A DNA stretch of 6,448 bases, taken from Prevotellaceae bacterium. Its GTDB lineage: Bacteria; Bacteroidota; Bacteroidia; Bacteroidales; UBA932. The stretch is from assembly GCA_031267155.1 (NCBI GenBank), contig JAIRZR010000377.1, positions 1 through 6,448 of the forward strand, read 5' to 3'. The notes beneath the pieces were generated by a model, which was not told the DNA's origin, did no database searches, and was given only the letters and a program-made list of their open reading frames with translations. The translations under genes and the position numbers were made by a program. Numbering within the stretch: position 1 is the first letter of the stretch; the number at the start of each line of letters is the position of its first letter. Below are positions 1-6,201 of the stretch, one piece after another.

Positions 1-44
1 GCTATTCTGAAATTTTCAGTATTTCTGTACCCTCTTCCAATTGT

Positions 45-113
45 CTTTCATATAACAACATTGCAAACGAATAATATGAAGCAGATTATGGATACGACAA
101 AAAATCCCGTCAG
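45..113 (+). repeat. Long direct repeat, copy A
   Basis: This 69-bp segment aligns without gaps to 264-332 with 6 mismatches (63/69). It begins CTTTCATATAAC, contains CAGATTAT and GACAAAAAATCCC, and ends inside the short palindromic core (ATCCCGTCAG, 104-113). After base 113 the two copies diverge: here the expected right arm GGGAT is replaced by TCCCCC, so this copy cannot form the hairpin. It is probably a decayed member of a dispersed repeat family. No coding role is evident. Confidence 0.85.
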
Positions 114-142
114 TCCCCCATTAAAGGTTTTAATGCAAAAAG

Positions 143-192
143 CATATAACATTGCCGGAATCAGAAATCCCGTCAGGGATGAAATATTGGTA
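143..192 (+). repeat. Palindromic repeat unit 2, on a shortened repeat copy
   Basis: The core ATCCCGTCAGGGAT lies at 167-180 (arms ATCCC/GGGAT, loop GTCA) and is followed by GAAATATTGGTA. About 24 bp upstream sits CATATAACATTGC (143-155), which matches the CATATAACAACATTGC of the 69-bp repeats but lacks three bases. This copy therefore looks like an internally deleted version of the same unit: 24 bp separate the two landmarks here, against 55 bp in copies A and B. Confidence 0.7.
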
Positions 193-214
193 GAGATCAA
201 TTCATTGTCCAGCA

Positions 215-241
215 AAATCCCGTCAGGGATGACATGTGGTA
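215..241 (+). repeat. Palindromic repeat unit 3
   Basis: The core ATCCCGTCAGGGAT (217-230) is intact and is followed by GACATGTGGTA, one base shorter than the GAAATATYGGTA tail of units 2 and 4. The upstream flank has no match to the longer 69-bp repeat, so only the 3' part of the unit is recognisable here. Confidence 0.75.
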
Positions 242-263
242 TCTTCGTTTTTACATTTCATCC

Positions 264-332
264 CTTTCATATAACAACATCGCAAACGACTGATATGACG
301 CAGATTATTGATGCGACAAAAAATCCCGTCAG
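264..332 (+). repeat. Long direct repeat, copy B
   Basis: Second copy of the 69-bp repeat, offset by exactly 219 bp from copy A with six substitutions and no gaps. It continues into an intact core (323-336) and the tail GAAATATCGGTA (337-348). The full unit is therefore at least about 85 bp, running from CTTTCATATAAC to GGTA. Confidence 0.85.
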
Positions 333-336
333 GGAT
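318..336 (-). terminator. Candidate terminator for the minus-strand operon, formed by repeat unit 4
   Basis: On the minus strand this repeat core reads ATCCC-TGAC-GGGAT followed directly by a run of T (complement of the As at 318-323), which has the shape of an intrinsic terminator. It lies about 70 bp after the fluC stop codon, with the fluC-nfn operon reading towards it. The stem is only 5 bp, so strength is uncertain. Units 2 and 3 have shorter T runs in this orientation and unit 1 has lost its right arm, so this is the only copy that looks competent. Confidence 0.45.
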
Positions 337-408
337 GAAATATCGGTATGGCGTGCAATTTATTCGCAGTATTCTGAAACTGTTATATCCTGTTTATTTC
401 ACATTCCT

Positions 409-786
409 TTAGCAGCTTTTTCCAATCGCAAAGCCGACGAAAGTTGCGGAAAAGCAGACAACTACACTTGCGAGTATATAAACAAGGCTGAGGCTGTAAT
501 TTCCGTTTCGCATCAGGTTAATATTTTCGTATGCAAAAGCCGAAAAAGTGGTATATCCTCCACAAATCCCTGTTGTGAGAAACAGTCTTATCTGTGGAGA
601 AAACCATGAGTAACGCTCCGACAGCCCGAATGCAATACCGATAATCAGGCATCCGGTAAAATTCACTGCAAATGTTCCGCAGATTGCGGGAAAGCGGGTG
701 ATCCGGCCTGTGATGAAACAGGTTGCAAGATAGCGCAGCATGCTTCCCAGTCCACCGCCCAGTCCTACCAGCAGGAGTGTTTTCAT
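409..786 (-). CDS. fluC: Fluoride-specific ion channel FluC (CrcB)
   Basis: This is a 125-residue membrane protein of the CrcB/Fluc family, which exports fluoride as a dual-topology dimer in the cytoplasmic membrane. Visible family motifs are GGGLGSMLRY (about 10-19), GTFAVNFTG with the pore Asn42 (37-45), and GICGGYTTFSAF (73-84), which carries the paired Phe residues 81 and 84 that line the pore. Four hydrophobic segments and the length fit the family. The start is taken at ATG 786, giving MKTLLLVG. A GTG at 822 would add 12 polar residues before the first membrane segment and lies inside the upstream gene. The start overlaps the upstream stop codon as ATGA, suggesting translational coupling. 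No separate promoter or fluoride riboswitch is seen upstream, so expression likely depends on the nfn promoter. Confidence 0.93.
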   Translation of the reverse strand: MKTLLLVGLGGGLGSMLRYLATCFITGRITRFPAICGTFAVNFTGCLIIGIAFGLSERYSWFSPQIRLFLTTGICGGYTTFSAFAYENINLMRNGNYSLSLVYILASVVVCFSATFVGFAIGKSC

Positions 787-2252
787 AAGTTGGAAGTCGA
801 AAATTTCTGTTCCCTGAGCCACTTATCCATTGCCTTGGCTGCCCGCCGACCGTCGCCCATTGCAAGAATCACGGTGGCGCCTCCACGAACGATATCGCCG
901 CCGGCAAAAATCATCGGAATATCCGACTGCATGGTTTCATCGTTCACTATAACCGTTCCCCATTTGCTGACATTCAATCCCTTTACGGAAGAAGGAATCA
1001 GCGGATTTGGAGAAACGCCAACGCTGACTATGACCTCGTCGACCTCGATCAGTTCCGTTTCTCCGGGAACTTCCACCGGCGAACGCCTGCCCGAAGCGTC
1101 GGGTTCTCCGAGTTCCATCACCTGCAGCAGCATGTGACTTACGCGTCCATGTTCGTTACCGCTATATTCTACGGGGTTGCGCAAAGTCATAAACTCGATG
1201 CCCTCTTCTTTGGCATGTTTAACTTCCTCGAGACGTGCCGGCATCTCTTCCTCCGAACGGCGGTACACAATCATTGCCCGTTCGGCGCCCAGCCTGCGTG
1301 CCGTTCTTACGGAATCCATCGCCGTATTTCCTCCTCCGATGACCGCCACTTTTTTGCCCGTCAATACCGGCGTATCCGATTCGGGATTGCTGGCGTCCAT
1401 CAGATTGACGCGTGTAAGATACTCGTTTGAAGACATTACGCCTACCAGATTTTCTCCCCTGATATTCATGAAACGGGGCAGTCCCGCTCCGCTTCCCACG
1501 AAAATCCCGCGAAATCCGTCTTCCTTTAAATCGTCGATGCTGACTGTTTTTCCTACAATACAGTTGTTCACAAACTTCACTCCCATCGAGCGGAGACTGT
1601 CGATCTCCACATCAACGATTTCGTTTGGCAGGCGAAAAACCGGAATACCGTACTTCAGTACCCCGCCGATTTCGTGCAGCGCCTCAAACACGGTAACCGA
1701 ATATCCCGCTTTTGCCATGTCTCCGCTGAACGACAATCCCGCCGGACCCGAACCGACTACAGCGATTTTGATTCCGTTGGCGGGAGCGGTTTCGGGCACC
1801 GAGACCTGTCCGCTTTCACGCTCGCAGTCGGCGGCGAAACGTTCAAGATAACCGATGGCTACCGCTTCCTTCTTCATTTTTACGTGGATGCATTTAGCTT
1901 CGCACTGTTTTTCCTGCGGACAGACACGCCCGCAAACGGCAGGAAGAGCCGATGTTTCCTTCAAGACTTTGGCTGCTTCGAGAAATTCGCCTCTTTCAAT
2001 ATTTTTGATAAACGAGGGAATATCTACCTCTACGGGACAGCCTTCGATGCAGCCTGGCCTGGCGCAATCCAGACAGCGACACGCTTCGGTTACAGCCATT
2101 TCCGCCGTCAGTCCCAGATTTACTTCTTCGGTATTACGGCTGCGGATTTCCGGATTTGCTTCCGGCATGTGAACACGCCGGATTTCTGCCCGTTCCTTCG
2201 CTTTCATTGTGCTGCGCAGGTTTACGCGCCATGTCTCATTTCTTTTTTCCAT
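783..2252 (-). CDS. gltA: NfnB/GltA-like NADPH-dependent flavoprotein with two Fe-S clusters (glutamate synthase small-subunit family)
   Basis: A 489-residue flavin oxidoreductase of the GltD/NfnB family. The N-terminal helical domain has two cysteine groups suited to [4Fe-4S] clusters: Cys60, 63, 68, 72 (CRCLDCARPGC..GCP) and Cys107, 111, 117, 121. An FAD-binding GSGPAG follows at 167-172. The NADP site is GGGNTA (306-311), with VYRRSEEEMPAR (329-340) probably contacting the 2'-phosphate. The C-terminal FAD motif is AGGDIVRGGAT (450-460). The gene begins 3 bp after the preceding flavoprotein gene, the arrangement known for NfnAB, where this is the larger, NADPH-binding subunit. No glutamate synthase large subunit is present, so the usual label 'glutamate synthase' is probably misleading. 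NADH-dependent ferredoxin:NADP oxidoreductase activity is inferred from family and pairing; a SudAB-type sulfide dehydrogenase is the alternative. Confidence 0.92.
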   Translation of the reverse strand: MEKRNETWRVNLRSTMKAKERAEIRRVHMPEANPEIRSRNTEEVNLGLTAEMAVTEACRCLDCARPGCIEGCPVEVDIPSFIKNIERGEFLEAAKVLKETSALPAVCGRVCPQEKQCEAKCIHVKMKKEAVAIGYLERFAADCERESGQVSVPETAPANGIKIAVVGSGPAGLSFSGDMAKAGYSVTVFEALHEIGGVLKYGIPVFRLPNEIVDVEIDSLRSMGVKFVNNCIVGKTVSIDDLKEDGFRGIFVGSGAGLPRFMNIRGENLVGVMSSNEYLTRVNLMDASNPESDTPVLTGKKVAVIGGGNTAMDSVRTARRLGAERAMIVYRRSEEEMPARLEEVKHAKEEGIEFMTLRNPVEYSGNEHGRVSHMLLQVMELGEPDASGRRSPVEVPGETELIEVDEVIVSVGVSPNPLIPSSVKGLNVSKWGTVIVNDETMQSDIPMIFAGGDIVRGGATVILAMGDGRRAAKAMDKWLREQKFSTSNL

Positions 2253-2255
2253 AAT

Positions 2256-3095
2256 CTATCTTGTTCCGGCATTACATTTGTTTTCATGCTTATGCATGTC
2301 CGACTGTTCAATATCCCGGTAACCGGCAAGACGCATCATCATTTCGTCGAAATCGACCAGATGGGCGTCAAATTCGGGACCGTCCACGCATACGAATTTG
2401 GTTTTGCCGCCCACAGTCACGCGGCATGCTCCACACATTCCCGTACCGTCCACCATTATGGTATTCAGGGAGGCAATGGTCGGGATACTGTATTTTTTTG
2501 TCAGGAGGCTAACAAATTTCATCATCACGGCAGGTCCTATTGTCACGCACCTGTCAACTTTTTCGCGCTGGATAATCATTTCGACTCCATTGGTAACCAG
2601 TCCCCGGTTGCCATACGAACCGTCATCGGTCATGATTATCAGCTCGTCGGACAGTTTCCTCATCTGCTCTTCCATGATAATCAAGTCTCCGGTACGCGCG
2701 GCAAGAACGGTAAGCACACGGTTTCCCGATTCCCTCAAAGCCTTGACAATGGGAAGCATCGGGGCAGTACCCACTCCTCCGCAGGCGCAAACGACCGTAC
2801 CGAAATTTTCGATGTGCGTCGCCTGTCCCAGAGGACCAACCAAATCTGTGATATAATCGCCTTCGTTCAAGGCGCACAGTTTTGTCGATGAGACGCCTAC
2901 CTGCTGTACGACAAGCGTAATTGTCCCTTTTTCCACACTGGATTCGGCAATGGTAAGCGGAACCCGTTCCCCTTTTGTGCCGATTCTGACGATTACGAAA
3001 TGTCCCGCACGATGGGCTTTTGCAATCAGAGGCGCTTCTATTTCAAATTTTACAACATTAGCCGAAAAATATTCCTTACTAATAACTTTATTCAT
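2256..3095 (-). CDS. NfnA-like / sulfide-dihydroorotate dehydrogenase-like FAD/NAD-binding subunit
   Basis: A 279-residue protein of the ferredoxin-NADP reductase superfamily, in the branch that includes NfnA, SudB and PyrK. It has an N-terminal beta-barrel FAD domain with RVPLTI (44-49), a nucleotide-binding ACGGVGTAP (104-112), and a C-terminal [2Fe-2S] site with VDGTGMCGACRV and FVCVDGPEF. The likely ligands Asp216, Cys221, Cys224 and Cys236 fit the unusual one-Asp, three-Cys coordination described for Nfn small subunits. It should bind FAD and NADH and partner with the flavoprotein encoded 3 bp downstream. The start is placed at ATG 3095; a TTG directly before it (3098) would add only one residue. 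No pyrD is adjacent, which argues against a PyrK role. The tail after residue 262 is rich in His, Lys and Asn and may be disordered. Confidence 0.9.
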   Translation of the reverse strand: MNKVISKEYFSANVVKFEIEAPLIAKAHRAGHFVIVRIGTKGERVPLTIAESSVEKGTITLVVQQVGVSSTKLCALNEGDYITDLVGPLGQATHIENFGTVVCACGGVGTAPMLPIVKALRESGNRVLTVLAARTGDLIIMEEQMRKLSDELIIMTDDGSYGNRGLVTNGVEMIIQREKVDRCVTIGPAVMMKFVSLLTKKYSIPTIASLNTIMVDGTGMCGACRVTVGGKTKFVCVDGPEFDAHLVDFDEMMMRLAGYRDIEQSDMHKHENKCNAGTR

Positions 3096-3129
3096 CAAAT
3101 ACAGTTAGTTATAATTATATAATAATTTG

Positions 3130-3158
3130 CAAATGTACTGAAATAATTGAAAACTCAA
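3130..3158 (-). promoter_or_regulatory. Bacteroidetes-type promoter for the nfn-fluC operon
   Basis: On the minus strand TACATTTG (complement of 3130-3137) matches the Bacteroidetes -7 element TAnnTTTG. A TTG (complement of 3156-3158) lies 18 bp upstream at the place of the -33 element. The predicted start of transcription is near 3124, leaving an AT-rich leader of about 30 bases before the ATG at 3095. Confidence 0.6.
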
Positions 3159-3162
3159 TCTA

Positions 3163-3211
3163 TTTCAAGCATACGCCAGCCTGATTGATGCAAATTTAAC
3201 AGTTTCAAGCA
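3163..3211 (+). repeat. Pair of TTTCAAGCA direct repeats in the divergent promoter region
   Basis: TTTCAAGCA occurs at 3163-3171 and again at 3203-3211, exactly 40 bp apart, between the divergent nfn and YitT genes. It may be a pair of regulator sites just upstream of the nfn promoter, or chance in AT-rich sequence. No regulator is identifiable. Confidence 0.3.
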
Positions 3212-3251
3212 AAATCCGATACTAACACCTATATGATTTTGGATTTTTTCA

Positions 3252-3259
3252 TACTTTTG
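3252..3259 (+). promoter_or_regulatory. Possible -7 element for the YitT-family gene
   Basis: TACTTTTG matches TAnnTTTG and lies 30 bp before the ATG at 3290, the same geometry as the other promoters in this window. There is no good TTTG at the expected -33 spacing (the nearest is only 10 bp upstream), so the promoter is weak or needs an activator. Confidence 0.4.
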
Positions 3260-3289
3260 TGCCGGAAATATTAAAGTAATGTTACTGTA

Positions 3290-4189
3290 ATGAATATTAA
3301 ATCGGTTCTGAAAACTATTAAGGCATATATATTTATATCTCTGGGGATCTTCATATATGCATTTGCATGGAAGGCGTTTTTGATACCCAACGAAATAACC
3401 GGCGGAGGCGTTGCCGGCATTGCTACGATCCTGTATTTCGTGTCCGGAGCAAAAGTTTCGACAGGTATAAGCATTTTAGTAATCAACGCCATTTTGCTGG
3501 CGATAGCGTTCAATGTCCTGGGAAAGGGCTTCGGGGCAAAAACAGTTTACGGGGTTGTTTTCCTTTCGCTCATGTTTTCCTTCCTCAAGTCGCCGGACTT
3601 CATTGCGGGGCAGTTCGGTGAAAGCGACAAGCTGATCTGCGCCATCATCGGCGGCATTCTCAGCGGAGCGGGCGTCGTGCTGGTTTTCAGGCAGGGAGGC
3701 AGTACCGGAGGGACGGATATCGTGGTCATGATTCTCAACAAATACTATAACACGACCCCGGGCAAGGTATTTCTCTACTGCGACATAGTAATCATTGGAA
3801 TGTCGTACTTTATCAATCACGACCTCCGGACGATCATTTACGGATATGTGATGATGGGCGTCTTTTCCTATACGGTTGATCTCCTGCTGTCGGGAAACAA
3901 ACAGTCGGTGCAGATACTGATTTTCTCGCGCAGGTACGCGGAAATCGCCGATTCCATTGTCCGGCTGAAGAAGCGCGGGGTAACAGCACTCGACGCAACA
4001 GGATGGTACACCGGGGAATCGACTAAGGTCTTGATTGTCCTTGTACGCAAACATGAACTCAACGACATCTACCGCATAATAAAGTCGGTCGACCCCGAAG
4101 CCCTCATATCGGTGGCAAATGTGATGGGCGTATTCGGAAAGGGTTTCGACATCATCAAAACGTCAAGAAAGAGAAAATACCTGAACTGA
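3290..4189 (+). CDS. YitT family membrane protein (DUF161 transmembrane region plus C-terminal DUF2179)
   Basis: A 299-residue inner-membrane protein. Hydrophobic segments lie near residues 12-30, 41-52, 58-78, 84-98, 115-133, 158-175 and 181-200. Family signatures are IPNEITGGGVAGIA (32-45) and FRQGGSTGGTDIV (133-145). A soluble C-terminal domain of DUF2179 type follows (about 222-276), including GVTALDATGWYTG and LISVANVMGVFGKGF; in related proteins this domain resembles a ligand-binding ferredoxin-like fold. Length is normal for the family. The molecular function is not established, though transport is often suggested. The gene stands alone on the plus strand, divergent from the nfn operon and followed by a terminator-like hairpin, so it is probably monocistronic. 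ATG 3290 is the natural start; the ATG at 3279 is out of frame. Confidence 0.92.
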   Translation: MNIKSVLKTIKAYIFISLGIFIYAFAWKAFLIPNEITGGGVAGIATILYFVSGAKVSTGISILVINAILLAIAFNVLGKGFGAKTVYGVVFLSLMFSFLKSPDFIAGQFGESDKLICAIIGGILSGAGVVLVFRQGGSTGGTDIVVMILNKYYNTTPGKVFLYCDIVIIGMSYFINHDLRTIIYGYVMMGVFSYTVDLLLSGNKQSVQILIFSRRYAEIADSIVRLKKRGVTALDATGWYTGESTKVLIVLVRKHELNDIYRIIKSVDPEALISVANVMGVFGKGFDIIKTSRKRKYLN

Positions 4190-4246
4190 GGCGGCAAAAT
4201 GACCCGAACGAAGGAAACGGGGAAAAGCCCGCAAATCACCATGTTG

Positions 4247-4282
4247 AAAAAATACTCGCGGCATAAAAGCGCGTACTTTTTT
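4247..4282. terminator. Hairpin with A/T tracts after the YitT-family gene
   Basis: AAAAAATAC-TC-GCG on the left pairs with CGC-GTA-C-TTTTTT on the right around a loop containing GCATAAAAG. This gives an imperfect stem with two small bulges and a T run at 4277-4282. It lies about 60 bp after the YitT stop codon and directly abuts the next promoter, whose -33 box uses its last Ts. The A/T flanks would let it act in either direction, but the bulges make it a moderate candidate. Confidence 0.4.
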
Positions 4283-4309
4283 GCGTTTTGATATTTTCAT
4301 GTAATTTTG
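4280..4309 (+). promoter_or_regulatory. Bacteroidetes-type promoter for the DAHP synthase gene
   Basis: TTTG at 4280-4283 and TAATTTTG at 4302-4309 are separated by 18 bp, close to the consensus TTTG-N19-TAnnTTTG. Transcription should begin near 4315, giving a leader of about 26 bases. No attenuator or leader peptide is visible, so feedback control of the pathway would have to act elsewhere. Confidence 0.65.
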
Positions 4310-4340
4310 GCGAAATTTTTTTAATGGATTATATAATGTT

Positions 4341-5450
4341 ATGACATACACAGGAGCAAAAGTAGAACTGGAAATAGAAAAGATTCCGAACGGACTGGAA
4401 AATCCGGAATGGCCCCTTCTCATTGCGGGTCCCTGCAGCGCCGAAAGCGAAGAACAGCTGATGGATACGGCGCAGAAACTTATAGCGACAAAACGGATAA
4501 GCGCCTTCAGGGCGGGAATATGGAAACCGCGCACGCGCCCAAATTCCTTCGAGGGAATAGGGGTGAAGGGTTTGCCCTGGATGCAGGAGGTGAAACGCAA
4601 AACCGGGCTGCGCATCGCAACCGAAGTGGCAAATGCAGAACATGTTGAACTGGCTCTGAAATACGGAGTCGATATTCTCTGGATCGGCGCACGCACTTCT
4701 GCAAACCCGTTCTCCGTCCAGGAAATCGCGGATTCGCTGAAAGGCGTTGACGTCGCAGTGCTGATAAAGAATCCCGTCAATCCCGATACGGAACTGTGGA
4801 TCGGCGCGCTGGAAAGGATCAACAAGGCTGGAATAAGGAAGCTGGCAGCAATTCACAGGGGCTTTTCGTCGCACGAAAAAAGTGTTTTCAGAAACGCTCC
4901 CATGTGGAATATCCCGATCGAACTCAAATCCGCATGTCCGGAACTGCCGATAATCTGCGATCCAAGCCACATTTGCGGAAATACGGAACTCATACCGTTC
5001 ATCTCCCAGAAAGCGCTGGACATGAATGTCGATGGCTTGATGATCGAATCCCACAACAATCCACCCTGCGCATGGAGCGACGCCAAACAGCAACTGCTCC
5101 CCGAACAGTACGGGGAACTGATACACGGGCTGCTTCTGCGCTCCGTTTCGATGAAGGGCGAGGATCAGACAGTACTGTCCGAACTGCGCAGCAGTATCGA
5201 CCGCCTGGACGACGAGATAATCCAGAAACTCTCGCTGAGAATGAAAATATCAGGCAAAATCGGCGAGTATAAAAAGGAAAACAGTGTGACGATACTGCAG
5301 ATGGACAGGTGGAAAAACATTGTAGACAACCGTATAAACATGGGCAAGGCAATGGGACTGAGCGAAAACTTCCTGAAAGAGTATCTTGACCTTGTACATC
5401 AGGAGTCGATCAACGTTCAGTCGAATGTGATGAACGAAAAAAAGAACTGA
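4341..5450 (+). CDS. Bifunctional 3-deoxy-7-phosphoheptulonate (DAHP) synthase / AroQ chorismate mutase
   Basis: A 369-residue cytoplasmic enzyme joining two aromatic amino acid steps. Residues 1-265 form a DAHP synthase barrel (phosphoenolpyruvate plus erythrose 4-phosphate). Visible motifs are IAGPCSAES (28-36), FRAGIWKPRTRPNSFEGIG (56-74), GARTSANPFS (116-125), LIKNPVNPD (141-149), IHRGF (171-175), ICDPSHICGN (205-214) and MIESHNNPPCAWSDAKQQL (234-252). Cys32, His210, Glu236 and Asp247 are likely metal ligands. Residues 278-360 are an AroQ-type chorismate mutase (ELRSSIDRLDDEII), with Arg283, Arg300, Lys306 and Arg323 as likely active-site residues. This domain order is typical of Bacteroidetes, where the mutase probably also mediates feedback control. 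The usual neighbours (prephenate dehydratase, prephenate dehydrogenase, aminotransferase) are not in the window. Confidence 0.95.
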   Translation: MTYTGAKVELEIEKIPNGLENPEWPLLIAGPCSAESEEQLMDTAQKLIATKRISAFRAGIWKPRTRPNSFEGIGVKGLPWMQEVKRKTGLRIATEVANAEHVELALKYGVDILWIGARTSANPFSVQEIADSLKGVDVAVLIKNPVNPDTELWIGALERINKAGIRKLAAIHRGFSSHEKSVFRNAPMWNIPIELKSACPELPIICDPSHICGNTELIPFISQKALDMNVDGLMIESHNNPPCAWSDAKQQLLPEQYGELIHGLLLRSVSMKGEDQTVLSELRSSIDRLDDEIIQKLSLRMKISGKIGEYKKENSVTILQMDRWKNIVDNRINMGKAMGLSENFLKEYLDLVHQESINVQSNVMNEKKN

Positions 5451-5460
5451 AAAAAAAATC

Positions 5461-5988
5461 ATGAACCGTAAATTGTTCACCATGCTTGTCCTGTTTGCCG
5501 CACTGGCATTTCCGTCCTGCGGAGAGGAAGATCCCGTCGAAAAGCAGGAGGAAAGGATTGATGCGTATATCAAGGCAAAAATGACTAAAAATCCGGGAAT
5601 GAAACTGTCCAGCGACGGGAATGTCCATTACTTATATACGCCTGGAGATACAACGGTGAGCGTTTCGGCAGGCGATTCGGTATATTTCTATTATGCGGGA
5701 ACGCTTGTCACCGATACCATGAGATATTTCGATACTAATGAGAAGGCGCTTGCAGACGCTATGAAACTGAATACCGGTTCCAAAACATTCGAACCGCTCG
5801 GCGTGACTGCAGGCAGCGGCAGCCTATTGCCAGGACTGGATATCGGACTGAAAATGACTCATCCGGGAGACAGAGGCGATATCATATTCAATTCGGACCT
5901 GGGTTTTGGAAACAGGGCAAACGGTATTGTGCCTCCCCTGTCCCCCCTGATTTTCAAGGTTACGATTGTCAGGATAAGAAAAAAATGA
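5461..5988 (+). CDS. FKBP-type peptidyl-prolyl isomerase-like lipoprotein
   Basis: A 175-residue predicted lipoprotein. Residues 1-19 form a type II signal peptide (positive start, hydrophobic core, AFPSC) with the lipidated Cys20. The next residues are GEED, an acidic patch resembling the lipoprotein export signal of Bacteroidetes, so display on the outer surface is possible. Residues about 67-172 match an FKBP domain: GDSVYFYYAGTLVTD, the FD pair at 90-91, LLPGLDIGLKMTHPGD and IVPPLSPLIFKVTIVRI. The tryptophan at the floor of the classic FKBP pocket is replaced by Leu126, and the usual AYG tyrosine by Phe149, so isomerase activity may be weak and the protein may act mainly as a binder or chaperone. 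The gene begins 10 bp after the DAHP synthase stop codon and is probably co-transcribed, although no functional link is obvious. Confidence 0.85.
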   Translation: MNRKLFTMLVLFAALAFPSCGEEDPVEKQEERIDAYIKAKMTKNPGMKLSSDGNVHYLYTPGDTTVSVSAGDSVYFYYAGTLVTDTMRYFDTNEKALADAMKLNTGSKTFEPLGVTAGSGSLLPGLDIGLKMTHPGDRGDIIFNSDLGFGNRANGIVPPLSPLIFKVTIVRIRKK

Positions 5989-5989
5989 A

Positions 5990-6108
5990 GGCTTTAGCGC
6001 CGGTATCACAAATGCCTGAAAATATCGGGAATTGTTTTCACAGCATTTCCGTCAGGGACAATACAGTTTTCTATAATAATTTCATGGGACACAATACGGT
6101 CTAAAGCC
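5990..6108. repeat. 119-bp segment bounded by inverted repeats
   Basis: GGCTTTAG (5990-5997) pairs perfectly with CTAAAGCC (6101-6108), and the stem can continue imperfectly (CGCCGGTAT against ATACGGT). Inside, AAATGCCTG (6010-6018) can pair with CAGCATTT (6041-6048) with one bulge. At 6047-6058 TTCCGTCAGGGA resembles a decayed copy of the palindromic core seen at 104-336. The segment begins one base after the FKBP gene stop codon and has no T tract, so it is not a simple terminator. It could be a small palindromic element or a 3' stabilising fold; the nature is unknown. Confidence 0.5.
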
Positions 6109-6141
6109 CTGCATCATCGTTACTATGATTGCGTTTACAGT

Positions 6142-6171
6142 CGAGGCTCAACTGTTACCTTAGACGAGGCT
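6142..6171 (+). repeat. Short direct repeat CGAGGCT
   Basis: CGAGGCT occurs at 6142-6148 and 6165-6171, 23 bp apart, just left of the large palindrome. The second copy runs into CTGGAG (6170-6175), which is complementary to CTCCAG at 6300-6305 on the other side of that palindrome. The pair may be part of the same element or may be chance. Confidence 0.3.
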
Positions 6172-6201
6172 GGAGACTTGCTTCTAACTCGGTCATCCGT
6201 G

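Noticed and set aside
104..336. Possible CRISPR array
   Set aside because: The units are 14-28 bp with spacing of 63, 50 and 106 bp, the spacers are themselves related, and no cas genes are present.
61..609. Plus-strand 182-codon open frame
   Set aside because: It starts at a TTG, is built from the palindromic repeats (NPVRDEI recurs), and then runs antisense through fluC. It is a repeat-derived spurious frame.
786..822. Upstream GTG start for fluC
   Set aside because: It adds polar residues before the first membrane helix and deepens the overlap; ATG 786 gives the family-typical MKTLLLVG start.
787..850. Fluoride riboswitch upstream of fluC
   Set aside because: This stretch is the 3' coding end of the nfnB-like gene and I see no crcB-motif features in it.
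1674..2891. 405-codon plus-strand open frame
   Set aside because: It is antisense to two well-recognised flavoprotein genes and has low-complexity His/Phe-rich composition typical of a shadow frame.
4329..5126. 265-codon minus-strand open frame
   Set aside because: It is the antisense shadow of the DAHP synthase gene and matches no recognisable family.
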